From UBA2705 sp963977105 (GTDB lineage: Bacteria; Pseudomonadota; Alphaproteobacteria; Micavibrionales; Micavibrionaceae): a stretch of DNA of 64,000 bases. Where the stretch lies: the NCBI GenBank assembly GCA_963977105.1, contig CAXBNI010000001.1:1426001-1490000 (forward strand), read 5' to 3'. The stretch's first letter is position 1; every line of letters begins with the position of its first letter. Both the position numbers and the translations under genes were made by a program. The notes under the pieces were generated by a model, which made no database searches, was not told the origin of the DNA, and worked only from the letters and a program-made list of their open reading frames with translations. This document shows positions 8,851 to 18,436 of this stretch, one piece after another.

Positions 8851-8916
8851 ATCAACTTATGATTTGTACAATAGATGCTTCTTGTGCTAGAAACATTTAA
8901 AAAATAATAAGTTGAT
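8851..8916. promoter_or_regulatory. Spaced inverted repeat upstream of the pyrimidine catabolic operon
   Basis: A perfect 10-bp inverted repeat, ATCAACTTAT (8851-8860) and ATAAGTTGAT (8907-8916), brackets 46 bases and ends just before the Shine-Dalgarno of the aminotransferase. It may be a two-site operator. No regulator gene is found nearby. Confidence 0.4.
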
Positions 8917-8928
8917 AAGGGGAGCGCT

Positions 8929-10284
8929 ATGTCAACATTAGGATCTACCGCCACAAAACCATCTGCAAAACTCGCCAATGGCAGCCTTGAAGAATTCTGG
9001 ATGCCGTTTTCGGCAAACCGCCAGTTCAAAGCCAAGCCGCGTATGTTTGTCTCGGCTAAAGACATGCATTACACAACGGATGATGGACGCGAAGTCTTAG
9101 ACGCGACAGCTGGCCTGTGGTGCTGTAATGCAGGTCATTCCCGCCCGAAAATCGTTGACGCGGTGCAAAAGCAAATTGCAGAGCTTGATTACGCGCCAGC
9201 TTTCCAAATGGGTCACCCAAAAGTTTTTCAGCTCGCTGAGCGTCTTGCCGCGTTGATGCCGGGTAGTTTAGACCATATCTTTTTCACAAATTCAGGTTCT
9301 GAATCCGTTGATACGGCGCTAAAAATCGCGCTTGCTTATCATAAAATAAACGGTCAAGAAGGCCGCACACGTTTTGTTGGCCGCGAACGCGGTTATCACG
9401 GCGTTGGCTTTGGCGGTATATCTGTTGGCGGCATTGGCAATAATCGCCGCTTTTTTGGCTCAATGCTCACAGGCGTTGACCATTTACCGCACACACATGA
9501 TTTAAGCAAAAACGCCTATAGCAAAGGCATGCCAGAACATGGCGCGAGCCTCGCGGATGATTTAGAAAACATTGTCGCGCTACATGGCGCAGAGACCATC
9601 GCCGCTGTGATTGTGGAGCCGGTTGCAGGGTCAACGGGCGTATTAATGCCGCCTAAGGGCTATTTAAAACGTCTGCGTGAACTATGCACCAAGCATGGCA
9701 TTTTATTGATCTTTGATGAAGTTATCACCGCTTTTGGCCGCGTTGGCAATGCGGCGACTGCCGCCGAATATTTTGATGTTCAGCCTGATATTATCACCAT
9801 GGCAAAAGGCCTGACGAGCGGCACAATCCCGATGGGCGCAGTCGCGGTTGACGCCAAAATATATCAGGCCTTTATGCATGGCCCAGAAAACGCGATTGAG
9901 CTGTTCCACGGCTATACTTATTCAGGCCATCCAATGGCTGCGGCTGCAGGGCTTGCCACGCTTGATACTTATGAAGAAGAAGGCCTGTTTGCCCGCACGG
10001 CAGAGCTTGCGCCTTACTGGGAAGCTGCACTGCACGGCCTAAAAGGCTTGCCGCATGTTATTGATTTACGCAACATCGGCCTAATCGGCGCGATTGAGCT
10101 GCAAGGCATAGAAGGCAAACCAACGGAGCGCGCCTTCAACGCTTTCCTTAAATGCTATGATAAAGGCGTATTAATCCGCACGACAGGCGATATCATCGCG
10201 CTTTCGCCGCCGCTTATTATTTCAAAGCAACAAATCGATATTATTTTTGATACAATTTCAGCGGTCATAAAAGACCTCGACTAA
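8929..10284 (+). CDS. Beta-alanine:pyruvate (omega-amino acid) transaminase
   Basis: This is a class III PLP aminotransferase of 451 aa. It has the DATAGLWCCNAGHSRP start, FFTNSGSESVDTALK, the RERGYHGVGFGGISVGG segment typical of omega-amino acid:pyruvate transaminases, LIFDEVITAFGR, and the PLP Lys in MAKGLTSG. It is expected to pass the amino group of beta-alanine (or 3-aminoisobutyrate) to pyruvate, giving malonate (or methylmalonate) semialdehyde. The downstream semialdehyde dehydrogenase and PreTA fit this role. A strong GGGGAG ribosome site sits before the ATG. Confidence 0.9.
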   Translation: MSTLGSTATKPSAKLANGSLEEFWMPFSANRQFKAKPRMFVSAKDMHYTTDDGREVLDATAGLWCCNAGHSRPKIVDAVQKQIAELDYAPAFQMGHPKVFQLAERLAALMPGSLDHIFFTNSGSESVDTALKIALAYHKINGQEGRTRFVGRERGYHGVGFGGISVGGIGNNRRFFGSMLTGVDHLPHTHDLSKNAYSKGMPEHGASLADDLENIVALHGAETIAAVIVEPVAGSTGVLMPPKGYLKRLRELCTKHGILLIFDEVITAFGRVGNAATAAEYFDVQPDIITMAKGLTSGTIPMGAVAVDAKIYQAFMHGPENAIELFHGYTYSGHPMAAAAGLATLDTYEEEGLFARTAELAPYWEAALHGLKGLPHVIDLRNIGLIGAIELQGIEGKPTERAFNAFLKCYDKGVLIRTTGDIIALSPPLIISKQQIDIIFDTISAVIKDLD

Positions 10285-10310
10285 TAAGAATATTTAATGG
10301 GAGAATTAAA

Positions 10311-11807
10311 ATGTCAGCACAGTTAAAACATTATCATAACGGCAAAGTTACCGACGGCAAAAGCGGACGCTTTGGCAATGTTTACAACCCTGCAACGGGC
10401 GAAGTTATCGCATCCGTACCATTTGCATCAACGGATGAGGTAAATGACACTGTCGCCGCCGCACATACAGCCTTTAAAAGCTGGTCACAGGTTACGCCGA
10501 TGCGCCGCGCGCGCGTTATGTTCCGCTTCCTAGAGCTGCTGCATAAAAATGCAAAGGAGCTTGCGAGCATCGTTTCACGCGAACATGGTAAAGTGCAGGC
10601 CGACGCCGAAGGCGAAGTCCAGCGCGGCATTGAAATTGTTGAATATGCGACAGGCATCCCAAGCTTAATTAAAGGCGAAAATACAGATAGCGTCGGCACA
10701 GGCGTTGATAGTTATTCCCTGCGTCAACCGCTTGGCGTCGTCGCCGGCATTACGCCGTTTAACTTCCCTGCAATGGTGCCGCTTTGGATGTTCCCGATTG
10801 CGATTACATGCGGTAACACATTTATTTTAAAACCATCAGAGCGCGACCCGTCAGCCGCAAATTTCTTAGCTGAACTTTTGCATGAAGCGGGACTGCCAGA
10901 GGGCGTATTTAACGTCATTCACGGCGATAAAGAAGCGGTTGATGGCTTGCTGCACCACCCAGATGTTGCTGCGATCAGCTTTGTTGGTTCAACGCCAATT
11001 GCGGAATATATTTACAAAACAGGCACTGATAACGGCAAGCGCGTACAGGCACTTGGCGGCGCAAAAAACCATATGGTGATTATGCCTGACGCGGATATGG
11101 ATCAAGTCGTTGATGCGCTTATGGGCGCGGCCTATGGATCAGCGGGTGAGCGCTGCATGGCGATTTCAGTTGCGGTCACCGTGGGCGAAAATACAGCGAA
11201 TGAATTAATCAAACGCTTAAAGCCAAAGATTGCAGCTTTAAAAGTCGGCGCAGGCAGTGACGCGAGCTCTGAAATGGGGCCGTTAATTACCAAGCAACAC
11301 CATGAAAAAGTCACGTCTTACATTGAATCAGGCGTCAGCCAAGGCGCAGGCCTTGTTTGTGATGGTCGCGATTTAAGCGTGCAAGGTTTCGAAGGTGGGT
11401 ATTTCATGGGCGCAAGTCTGTTCGATAACGTCACGCCTGCGATGAAAATTTATAAAGAAGAAATTTTTGGCCCTGTGCTATCTGTTGTTCGGGCCGATAG
11501 TTATGCCGTGGCAACGCAGTTGATTAATGATCATGAATACGCCAATGGCACTGCGATATTTACCCGAGATGGCGGCACGGCGCGTGACTTTGCGCGTGAT
11601 ATTCAGGTGGGCATGGTTGGCATTAATGTTGCCATTCCTGTGCCTGTGGCGTCGCACAGCTTTGGTGGCTGGAAACGTTCATTATTTGGTGATGTGCATA
11701 TGCATGGCATTGAAGGCGTACATTTTTACACCAAGCTGAAAACAGTTACAGCCCGCTGGCCTGAAGGCCCTGCGCAAGGTGCGGATTATCATTTCCCGCA
11801 AATGTAA
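10311..11807 (+). CDS. mmsA: (Methyl)malonate-semialdehyde dehydrogenase, CoA-acylating
   Basis: The 498-residue ALDH-superfamily enzyme has the MMSDH signatures: GVVAGITPFNFPAMVPLW near 145, and the catalytic Cys in SAGERCMAISVAV near 285. It converts malonate or methylmalonate semialdehyde plus CoA and NAD to acetyl-CoA or propionyl-CoA with loss of CO2. It follows the transaminase by 26 bases and completes the pathway from uracil/thymine-derived beta-amino acids. MmsA homologues also serve valine and inositol breakdown; the context favours pyrimidines. Confidence 0.93.
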   Translation: MSAQLKHYHNGKVTDGKSGRFGNVYNPATGEVIASVPFASTDEVNDTVAAAHTAFKSWSQVTPMRRARVMFRFLELLHKNAKELASIVSREHGKVQADAEGEVQRGIEIVEYATGIPSLIKGENTDSVGTGVDSYSLRQPLGVVAGITPFNFPAMVPLWMFPIAITCGNTFILKPSERDPSAANFLAELLHEAGLPEGVFNVIHGDKEAVDGLLHHPDVAAISFVGSTPIAEYIYKTGTDNGKRVQALGGAKNHMVIMPDADMDQVVDALMGAAYGSAGERCMAISVAVTVGENTANELIKRLKPKIAALKVGAGSDASSEMGPLITKQHHEKVTSYIESGVSQGAGLVCDGRDLSVQGFEGGYFMGASLFDNVTPAMKIYKEEIFGPVLSVVRADSYAVATQLINDHEYANGTAIFTRDGGTARDFARDIQVGMVGINVAIPVPVASHSFGGWKRSLFGDVHMHGIEGVHFYTKLKTVTARWPEGPAQGADYHFPQM

Positions 11808-11856
11808 ATGCGCCTTAAAACACGTAATATAAGAATAAAAATGGGAGAGAGAAAGA

Positions 11857-13224
11857 ATGTCTGATTTAGCGAAAAGCAAACCGGATGAAAACGGCGTTGA
11901 TATTGAAGCGCGCCGATTAGAGCCAACCGAATATGAGAAAAACTTTTGCGACGTGCTAACGCCGCTTGACCGCAACACGGCAGTGCGCGAAGCAAACCAC
12001 TGCCTGTTTTGTTATGATGCCCCGTGCATTGATGCCTGCCCGACAAGCATTGACATCCCAAGCTTCATCCAAAAAATCTCCACCGATAACGTCAAAGGCG
12101 CAGCGAAGACGATTTTGGAACAAAACATTATGGGCGGCGGCTGCGCGCGTGTTTGCCCCGTTGAAGAGCTTTGCGAGAGCGCCTGCGTACGTAAAACGCA
12201 GAGCAATGACCCAGTGAAAATCGGCCAGTTACAACGCTACGCCACTGACCATTTATTTGCCCGTGACGATGCGCAGCTTTTCACGCGCAAAGCCAATACA
12301 GGCAAGACTATCGCCGTAATCGGCGCAGGGCCAGCGGGATTATCTTGCGCCCATAATTTATCACGCGAAGGCCATGATGTCGTAATTTTCGAAGCGCGCC
12401 CTAAATCAGGCGGGCTGAATGAATACGGGATTGCCGCCTATAAAATGGCGGATGATTTCGCACAAAAGGAAGTTGATTATATCCTCTCGCTTGGCGGCAT
12501 AGAAATTCGCCACGACCACGCGCTTGGTAAGCAAATCACATTAGACGGGCTACGCGCAGAATATGACGCCGTATTCCTTGGTATGGGCATGGGCGGAGTG
12601 AACGCGCTCGGCTTTGATAATGAAGGCTTAGACGGTGTCGGCAATGCGGTTGATTATATCGCCGCGCTGCGCCAAGCCGGTGATAAAGCGACGCTGCCTG
12701 TTGGGCGGCGCGTTATTGTGATTGGCGGCGGTAACACGGCAATTGATATGGCGATCCAAATTAAACGCCTTGGCGCGGAAGATGTCACGCTTGTCTATCG
12801 CCGCGGCACAGATGAAATGGGCGCCACCGACCATGAACAAGAATTTGCGCAGACCAATGATGTCCGCATCAAATTATGGGCGAAGCCGACCAAGTTAATC
12901 GGCAAGAATGGTCATGTCAGCGCGATTGAATTTGAATATACCAAGCTTGACGGCTCAGGGCGTTTGATCGGCACTGGCGAATTTTATACGCTCGAAGCCG
13001 ATATGGTGTTTAAAGCGATTGGCCAAAACTTTGATGCCGCGCCGCTGGATGGCACATTAGACATCTCAGCCAAAGGCAAAATCGCCGTTAATGACGATGG
13101 GCAGACAACATTAAATGATGTATGGGCAGGGGGCGACTGCACCGAAGGCGCTGACCTCACAGTTGTTGCCGTTGAAGACGGTAAAAAAGCTGCGGCATCC
13201 ATCAATAAATTTTTAGCGGTATAA
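11857..13224 (+). CDS. preT: Dihydropyrimidine dehydrogenase, PreT subunit
   Basis: PreT is the NAD(H)- and FAD-binding subunit of bacterial dihydropyrimidine dehydrogenase, which reduces uracil and thymine. The 455-residue protein has an N-terminal Fe-S domain (CLFCYDAPCIDACP, then CARVCPVEELCESAC), the FAD site IGAGPAGLSCA, the NAD site VIGGGNTAIDMA and a final GGDCTEGADL motif, in GltD-like order. It lies 12 bases upstream of preA, so the two are surely translated together. Confidence 0.95.
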   Translation: MSDLAKSKPDENGVDIEARRLEPTEYEKNFCDVLTPLDRNTAVREANHCLFCYDAPCIDACPTSIDIPSFIQKISTDNVKGAAKTILEQNIMGGGCARVCPVEELCESACVRKTQSNDPVKIGQLQRYATDHLFARDDAQLFTRKANTGKTIAVIGAGPAGLSCAHNLSREGHDVVIFEARPKSGGLNEYGIAAYKMADDFAQKEVDYILSLGGIEIRHDHALGKQITLDGLRAEYDAVFLGMGMGGVNALGFDNEGLDGVGNAVDYIAALRQAGDKATLPVGRRVIVIGGGNTAIDMAIQIKRLGAEDVTLVYRRGTDEMGATDHEQEFAQTNDVRIKLWAKPTKLIGKNGHVSAIEFEYTKLDGSGRLIGTGEFYTLEADMVFKAIGQNFDAAPLDGTLDISAKGKIAVNDDGQTTLNDVWAGGDCTEGADLTVVAVEDGKKAAASINKFLAV

Positions 13225-13236
13225 GGGAGAGAAATA

Positions 13237-14520
13237 ATGGCTGATTTAACATGTAAAATTGGTGGCATCACATCACCAAACCCCTTTTGGCTAGCTTCTG
13301 CGCCGCCAACTGATAAAGAATATAACGTTGTTCGCGCCTATGAAGCTGGCTGGGGCGGCGTGGTGTGGAAGACGCTCGGCGAAGAAGGTCCTCCAGTGGT
13401 CAATGTATCCTCACGCTATGGCGCGATTACTTATAACGGCACAAAAATGGCGGGGCTAAATAATATTGAGCTGATTACTGATCGCCCTTTAGAAGTCAAT
13501 TTAGAAGAAATGACCCGCGTCAAGAAAAACTGGCCTGACCGCGTGCTTATCGCTTCATTAATGGTGCCATGTGAAGAAGAAGCATGGAAAAGCATTTTAA
13601 AGCGCGTTGATGAAACGGGCTGCGATGGTTATGAGCTTAATTTTGGCTGCCCGCATGGCATGTCGGAGCGCGGCATGGGTTCCGCCGTTGGGCAGGTGCC
13701 TGAATATATCAATATGGTGACCAAATGGTGTAAAGAATACACCAAGAAACCCGTATTCGTGAAGTTAACGCCGAATATTACCGATATCCTTATCCCAGCG
13801 CGCGCAGCGGTGGCTGGCGGCGCGGATGCGGTGTCGCTGATTAACACGATTAATTCCATTACCGGCATTGATTTAGATGCGATGTCCCCCACCCCTGTGG
13901 TTGACGGTATTGGCGCGCATGGCGGTTATTGCGGCCCTGCGGTCAAGCCGATTGCACTGTGCATGGTTGGCGAAATTGCCCGTGATCCAGAATGCAAAAA
14001 CATTCCGATTTCAGCGATTGGTGGCATTTCAAACTGGCATGACGCAGCAGAATTTATCGCGCTCGGCGCAGGATCGCTACAGGTCTGCACCGCCGCAATG
14101 CATCACGGTTTTAAAATTGTTGAAGACATGATTGATGGCCTAAGCAATTGGATGGATGATAAGGGTTATAAAACCATTGAAGACTTCCGCGGCCTTGCCA
14201 TTCCCAATTACAAAAATTGGGGTGACCTCAACATGAACTTTGAAACCAAAGCCGTAATTGACGAAGATGCATGCATCCAATGCGGTAAATGTTTCGCGGC
14301 CTGTGAAGACACTTCACACCAAGCGATTTTGGCTGAAAACATTAATGGTGAGCGCAAATATAGCGTCATCACTGATGAATGTGTTGGCTGTAATTTATGT
14401 GAACTTGTCTGCCCTGTTGATGACTGTATCACCATGGTGCCAACGCAATCAGATAAGCCGTATATGACATGGGGCGAAGACCCACGCAACCCAATGAACC
14501 AAGCCAAAAAGGTTAGCTAA
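13237..14520 (+). CDS. preA: Dihydropyrimidine dehydrogenase, PreA subunit
   Basis: PreA is the FMN-containing catalytic subunit that reduces uracil or thymine to the dihydro form. The 427-residue protein has a dihydroorotate-dehydrogenase-like barrel (NPFWLASAPPTD, ELNFGCPHGMSERGMG, VKLTPNITDI, SAIGGISNWHDA) and two C-terminal 4Fe-4S clusters (CIQCGKCFAAC and CVGCNLCELVCP). Length and domain order match E. coli PreA. The operon continues into the permease with a 4-base gap. Confidence 0.95.
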   Translation: MADLTCKIGGITSPNPFWLASAPPTDKEYNVVRAYEAGWGGVVWKTLGEEGPPVVNVSSRYGAITYNGTKMAGLNNIELITDRPLEVNLEEMTRVKKNWPDRVLIASLMVPCEEEAWKSILKRVDETGCDGYELNFGCPHGMSERGMGSAVGQVPEYINMVTKWCKEYTKKPVFVKLTPNITDILIPARAAVAGGADAVSLINTINSITGIDLDAMSPTPVVDGIGAHGGYCGPAVKPIALCMVGEIARDPECKNIPISAIGGISNWHDAAEFIALGAGSLQVCTAAMHHGFKIVEDMIDGLSNWMDDKGYKTIEDFRGLAIPNYKNWGDLNMNFETKAVIDEDACIQCGKCFAACEDTSHQAILAENINGERKYSVITDECVGCNLCELVCPVDDCITMVPTQSDKPYMTWGEDPRNPMNQAKKVS

Positions 14521-14524
14521 GCAA

Positions 14525-16030
14525 ATGCAAACATCAGAAAAACAAATCCCTGAGGGCGCTGATCCGTCTTTGTGGAATAGCGACCTTGCGCCGACGCAGG
14601 CCGCGGATCATAGCTGGAACTGGCAGGCGATTGCCTCGCTTTGGGTCGGCATGGTTGTTTGCGTCCCGACATATTTACTGGCGGGCAGCCTTGTGTCTGA
14701 GGGTATGGCATGGTGGCAAGCAATTTTGACGATCTTGCTTGGTAACTGCATCATCTTAATCCCGATGATGCTGCTTGGTCATGCGGGGGCGAAACATGGC
14801 ATTCCGTTCCCCGTGTTATTGCGCTCATCTTTCGGCACAGTGGGCGCGAAAATTCCTGCTTTGCTGCGCGGCCTTGTTGCTTGCGGCTGGTTTGGCATTA
14901 ATACTTGGGTTGGTGGCTCGGCGATTTATATTATTTTCAACAACCTGCTTGGCGGCGCTTTAGAAAGTGACGCCCTGCCCGTGCTTGGCATTAATATTTT
15001 TCAGCTCGGCAGTTTTCTTTTGTTTTGGCTGGCGCATATTTGGTTTATTCGCAATGGCACAGAATCTATTCGCTGGCTTGAAACCCTTGCCGCGCCATTT
15101 TTGCTGATTATGGGTTTAGCCCTACTCGCATGGGCTTATGTGCAAGCGGGCGGTTTTGGCGATATGCTGGCAACGCCGAGCAAGTTTGTAAGCGGCGGTG
15201 AGCGCGAAGGTCAGTTTTGGATGGTCTTCTTCCCGAGCCTGACTGCGATGGTTGGTTTCTGGGCGACTATGGCGCTGAACATTCCTGACTTTACCCGCTT
15301 TGCCAAAAGCCAGAAAGACCAGTTTATAGGGCAGGCCATTGGCCTGCCGCTCCCCATGGCGCTATTCGCGTTTATCGGCGTTGCGGTAAGCTCCGCGACA
15401 TTTACAATTTTCGGTGAAGTGATTTGGGACCCTGTGCAGCTTGCAGGGCGCATGGGCGGTTTTTCAACCGTGATTGCGCTGATTGGCCTTGTCATTGCAA
15501 CGCTGACCACCAATCTCGCCGCTAATGTCGTTGCGCCAGCTTATGGGTTTTCAAATTTATCGCCGAATCGGATTTCATTAAAAATGGGTGGTTATATCAC
15601 GGCAGGGATCGGCATTGCGATTTTTCCGTGGAAGCTTTTGGAAACCGCAGGCGGATTTTTATTTACATGGCTGATTGGTTATTCGGCGCTGCTTGGCCCG
15701 ATTGCCGGCATCATGCTCGCCGATTATTTCTTCGTCCGCCGCACGAATTTAGCCGTTGATGATTTATACAAAACCAATGGCGCATATAGCCATTGCGGCA
15801 GCGGCTGGAATTTTGCGGGCATTTTGGCGCTGATCCTCGGCGCAACCCCCAACATCCCCGGCTTCGCCCACGCCGCAGGTTTTGTTGATAGCGTGCCACC
15901 GATTTTTGACACGCTCTATAGCTATGCATGGTTTATTGGCCTGTTCATCGGCGGCGGCAGTTATTTGCTGCTGCGCTATTTAGGCGGTGTCTGCTGTAAG
16001 AGAATGATGCAGAAAAAAGCGGCAGAATAA
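14525..16030 (+). CDS. NCS1 family nucleobase permease
   Basis: This is a 501-residue nucleobase:cation symporter-1 with about twelve membrane segments. The N-terminus DHSWNWQAIASLWVGMVVCVPTYLLA, the helix with RSSFGTVGAKIPALLRGLVACGWFGINTW, and NIPDFTRFAKSQKDQ are characteristic of the family. Because it follows preA by four bases, uracil, thymine or a dihydropyrimidine/hydantoin is the likely substrate. CodB- and Mhp1-type substrates cannot be separated by sequence alone. Confidence 0.92.
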   Translation: MQTSEKQIPEGADPSLWNSDLAPTQAADHSWNWQAIASLWVGMVVCVPTYLLAGSLVSEGMAWWQAILTILLGNCIILIPMMLLGHAGAKHGIPFPVLLRSSFGTVGAKIPALLRGLVACGWFGINTWVGGSAIYIIFNNLLGGALESDALPVLGINIFQLGSFLLFWLAHIWFIRNGTESIRWLETLAAPFLLIMGLALLAWAYVQAGGFGDMLATPSKFVSGGEREGQFWMVFFPSLTAMVGFWATMALNIPDFTRFAKSQKDQFIGQAIGLPLPMALFAFIGVAVSSATFTIFGEVIWDPVQLAGRMGGFSTVIALIGLVIATLTTNLAANVVAPAYGFSNLSPNRISLKMGGYITAGIGIAIFPWKLLETAGGFLFTWLIGYSALLGPIAGIMLADYFFVRRTNLAVDDLYKTNGAYSHCGSGWNFAGILALILGATPNIPGFAHAAGFVDSVPPIFDTLYSYAWFIGLFIGGGSYLLLRYLGGVCCKRMMQKKAAE

Positions 16031-16045
16031 GCGGCTTTTACCATG

Positions 16046-16756
16046 TTATAGATTGAATTGCGCCTGCGATGGTTTCACGGCAGCTTGGCTATATTGCTGT
16101 GCGCCTAATGGCAGCTTATCTTTATTTAGCGCGACAAGGTCTGCAAATAATTTAGGTTCTTTTTTACTGCGGCATTCAGATAAGGCAACGCTGAGCATTT
16201 CACCCGTGAAGCCGTCGTTATATTTTGTAATAAAGTCCCTGAATATCCAGCGATGCTCATCGCCATTTGGCAGCTTCGTTTGGCACAGCAAGATATCACA
16301 TAATAAATGAAAATTATCTTCAAGCCCGTCCGTTTTCGCCATAAACGCGTCTATTGCTTTTGGAATTGTAAAAATATCATTACTATTTGGTGAGTGCCCA
16401 ATCATCGCAATGGCATATTCAATGCCGCCATGGGTTAATAAATTTGCATTGTCCTTAAAATACGACCGTACCGCGCCCATATTGGTATCAAACCCCTCAA
16501 CATTTTCCATGACAAGCGCATCCATATAGCTTTGTTCTTGAAAAGGCTTGCCGATTAACTTACCTGCAAGGCTTTGAATACGCGCGCGGTTTTCAGGCTC
16601 TGCATTCTTCATAAATTCAAGCGTTAGCACGCCTGCACCATATTGCAAATTTCGCCCCCAACGCATTGGCGCGCTGAAAATTTCACGCGCTTTATTACGA
16701 ATGGTGTAAAGCGGATTACCTGTTAGGTTTTGTACGCGGAATGGATTCTTACTCAT
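16046..16756 (-). CDS. Hypothetical protein downstream of dihydropyrimidinase
   Basis: The 236-residue soluble protein is not recognised. It has no signal peptide or membrane segment, and a mixed helical composition. It starts 70 bases after the dihydropyrimidinase gene on the same strand and so may be cotranscribed with it. It converges on the permease gene with a 15-base gap. A role in pyrimidine breakdown is suggested only by position. Confidence 0.7.
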   Translation of the reverse strand: MSKNPFRVQNLTGNPLYTIRNKAREIFSAPMRWGRNLQYGAGVLTLEFMKNAEPENRARIQSLAGKLIGKPFQEQSYMDALVMENVEGFDTNMGAVRSYFKDNANLLTHGGIEYAIAMIGHSPNSNDIFTIPKAIDAFMAKTDGLEDNFHLLCDILLCQTKLPNGDEHRWIFRDFITKYNDGFTGEMLSVALSECRSKKEPKLFADLVALNKDKLPLGAQQYSQAAVKPSQAQFNL

Positions 16757-16826
16757 AGCTTTGCCCTTAACCTCAAATGTGTAAGTGCAGACTACATTAA
16801 TCTTTCCATAACGTCAAACTTTAGAG

Positions 16827-18290
16827 CTAAGCCGTTTTCTTTTTACCCTTGCTGCGATCCACTGCTGTCGGCTTTTCCACTTCACGCTTAATGGTGAGCG
16901 CGTCATAGTAACTGGCAAAAGCAGGGCGGTCGATGTAGCGGCCTGCGCCTTTGACGGTGCGCAGTTCGCCGTCTTTATAGACGATGTTGCCTTGGCTGAT
17001 GGTAACGGTGTTTGCGCCTTTGACTTCCATGCCTTCGAAAATGTTGAAATCGACTTGTTGGTGGTGGGTTTTGACGGATATTGTGCGGGTCATTTCAGGG
17101 TCCCATAATATGATGTCGGCATCTGCGCCAATGGAGATTGAACCCTTGCGCGGATAGATGTTGAAAATCTTGGCCGCATTGGCTGATGTGACGGCGACAA
17201 ACTCGTTCATGGTCAGTTTACCCGTATTGACCCCATGATGCCACATAACGCCCATACGGTCTTCTACGCCGCCTGTACCGTTAGGGATTTTGCGGAAATC
17301 ATCTTTACCTGCGGCTTTTTGCGGGGCGCAGAAACAGCAATGATCCGTCGCAGTGGTTTGCAGCATGCCCGATTGCAAGCCTTTCCACAGCGCATCTTGA
17401 TGATGTTTGGCGCGGAATGGCGGGCTCATGACATGGGCGGCGGCAAATTCAAAGTCTTCATTGCGGTAGACGCTATCATCAACCAGTAAATGCCCTGCGA
17501 GGACTTCGCCATAGACGCGCTGACCTTCATTGCGGGCGCGCGTAATCGCATCAAGCGAGTCTTTGGCGGAGTTATGGACGATATAAAGCGGCACATCAAG
17601 CACCTGCGCAATGCGGATGGCGCGGCTTGCGGCTTCGCCCTCAACCTCTGGCGGGCGTGATAAGGGGTGGCCTTCTGGCCCTGTAATCCCCATTTTTGTG
17701 ATTTGGTCTTGCAGATGGAAGACAAGTTCGCCATTTTCGGCGTGGACAGTCGCAATCGCGCCAAGTTCGCGCGCGCGGGTGAAACTGTTGACCAGTACTT
17801 CATCATCACACATGATCGCGCCTTTATAGGCCATGAAATGTTTGAAACTATTGACGCCGCGCTCCTTAACAAGGGTTTCCATGTCGGCGCTGACGCTATC
17901 ATCCCACCATGTGACGGCAACGTGGAAGCTGTAATCCGTCGCGGCTTTGGCAGCCCAGGCGCTCCATGTGTCAAAGGCCTCTAACAATGATTGCTGCGGC
18001 GCGGGGATCACAAAGTCAATAATCATCGTCGTGCCGCCCGCTGCGCCCGCGCTTGTGCCTGAAAAGAAATCTTCTGATGCGACGGTGCCCATAAATGGCA
18101 GTTCCATATGGGTGTGCGGGTCAATGCCGCCTGGCATAACATACTGGCCTGAGGCATCAAGAATTTCTGCGCCGCTTGGGGCTTCTAAATCTTCGCCGAT
18201 TGCTTTAATCACGCCGTTTTCGCAGTAGACATCGCTTTTATATGTGCGCTCTGCAGTGACAATTGTTCCGCCTTTAATTAAAATGGACAT
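16827..18290 (-). CDS. hydA: Dihydropyrimidinase (hydantoinase)
   Basis: This zinc amidohydrolase (487 aa) opens dihydrouracil or dihydrothymine to N-carbamoyl-beta-amino acids. The metal site is visible: GGIDPHTHMELP near residue 55, the carbamylated Lys region SFKHFMAYKGAIM near 150, TVHAENGELVF near 182, YIVHNSAKD near 238 and TTATDHCCF near 310. It is the second step of the reductive pathway, transcribed away from the ureidopropionase gene across a 146-base AT-rich region that probably holds both promoters. Confidence 0.95.
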   Translation of the reverse strand: MSILIKGGTIVTAERTYKSDVYCENGVIKAIGEDLEAPSGAEILDASGQYVMPGGIDPHTHMELPFMGTVASEDFFSGTSAGAAGGTTMIIDFVIPAPQQSLLEAFDTWSAWAAKAATDYSFHVAVTWWDDSVSADMETLVKERGVNSFKHFMAYKGAIMCDDEVLVNSFTRARELGAIATVHAENGELVFHLQDQITKMGITGPEGHPLSRPPEVEGEAASRAIRIAQVLDVPLYIVHNSAKDSLDAITRARNEGQRVYGEVLAGHLLVDDSVYRNEDFEFAAAHVMSPPFRAKHHQDALWKGLQSGMLQTTATDHCCFCAPQKAAGKDDFRKIPNGTGGVEDRMGVMWHHGVNTGKLTMNEFVAVTSANAAKIFNIYPRKGSISIGADADIILWDPEMTRTISVKTHHQQVDFNIFEGMEVKGANTVTISQGNIVYKDGELRTVKGAGRYIDRPAFASYYDALTIKREVEKPTAVDRSKGKKKTA

Positions 18291-18436
18291 GATTTTTCCG
18301 CTCCCGTTTATCGTTTATTTATTTGATTTATTCATCATTTTATATCATTGTAACAACCATAAATATATACAGTAAATATATGCGGCTTAAAAGGCTAAGC
18401 ATAAAAATTCATGAATAGAGTGCAGGGGAAAAGATA

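Noticed and set aside
16046..16756. Reading the 236-residue gene as a regulator of pyrimidine genes
   Set aside because: No DNA-binding motif is visible; only its position suggests a link.
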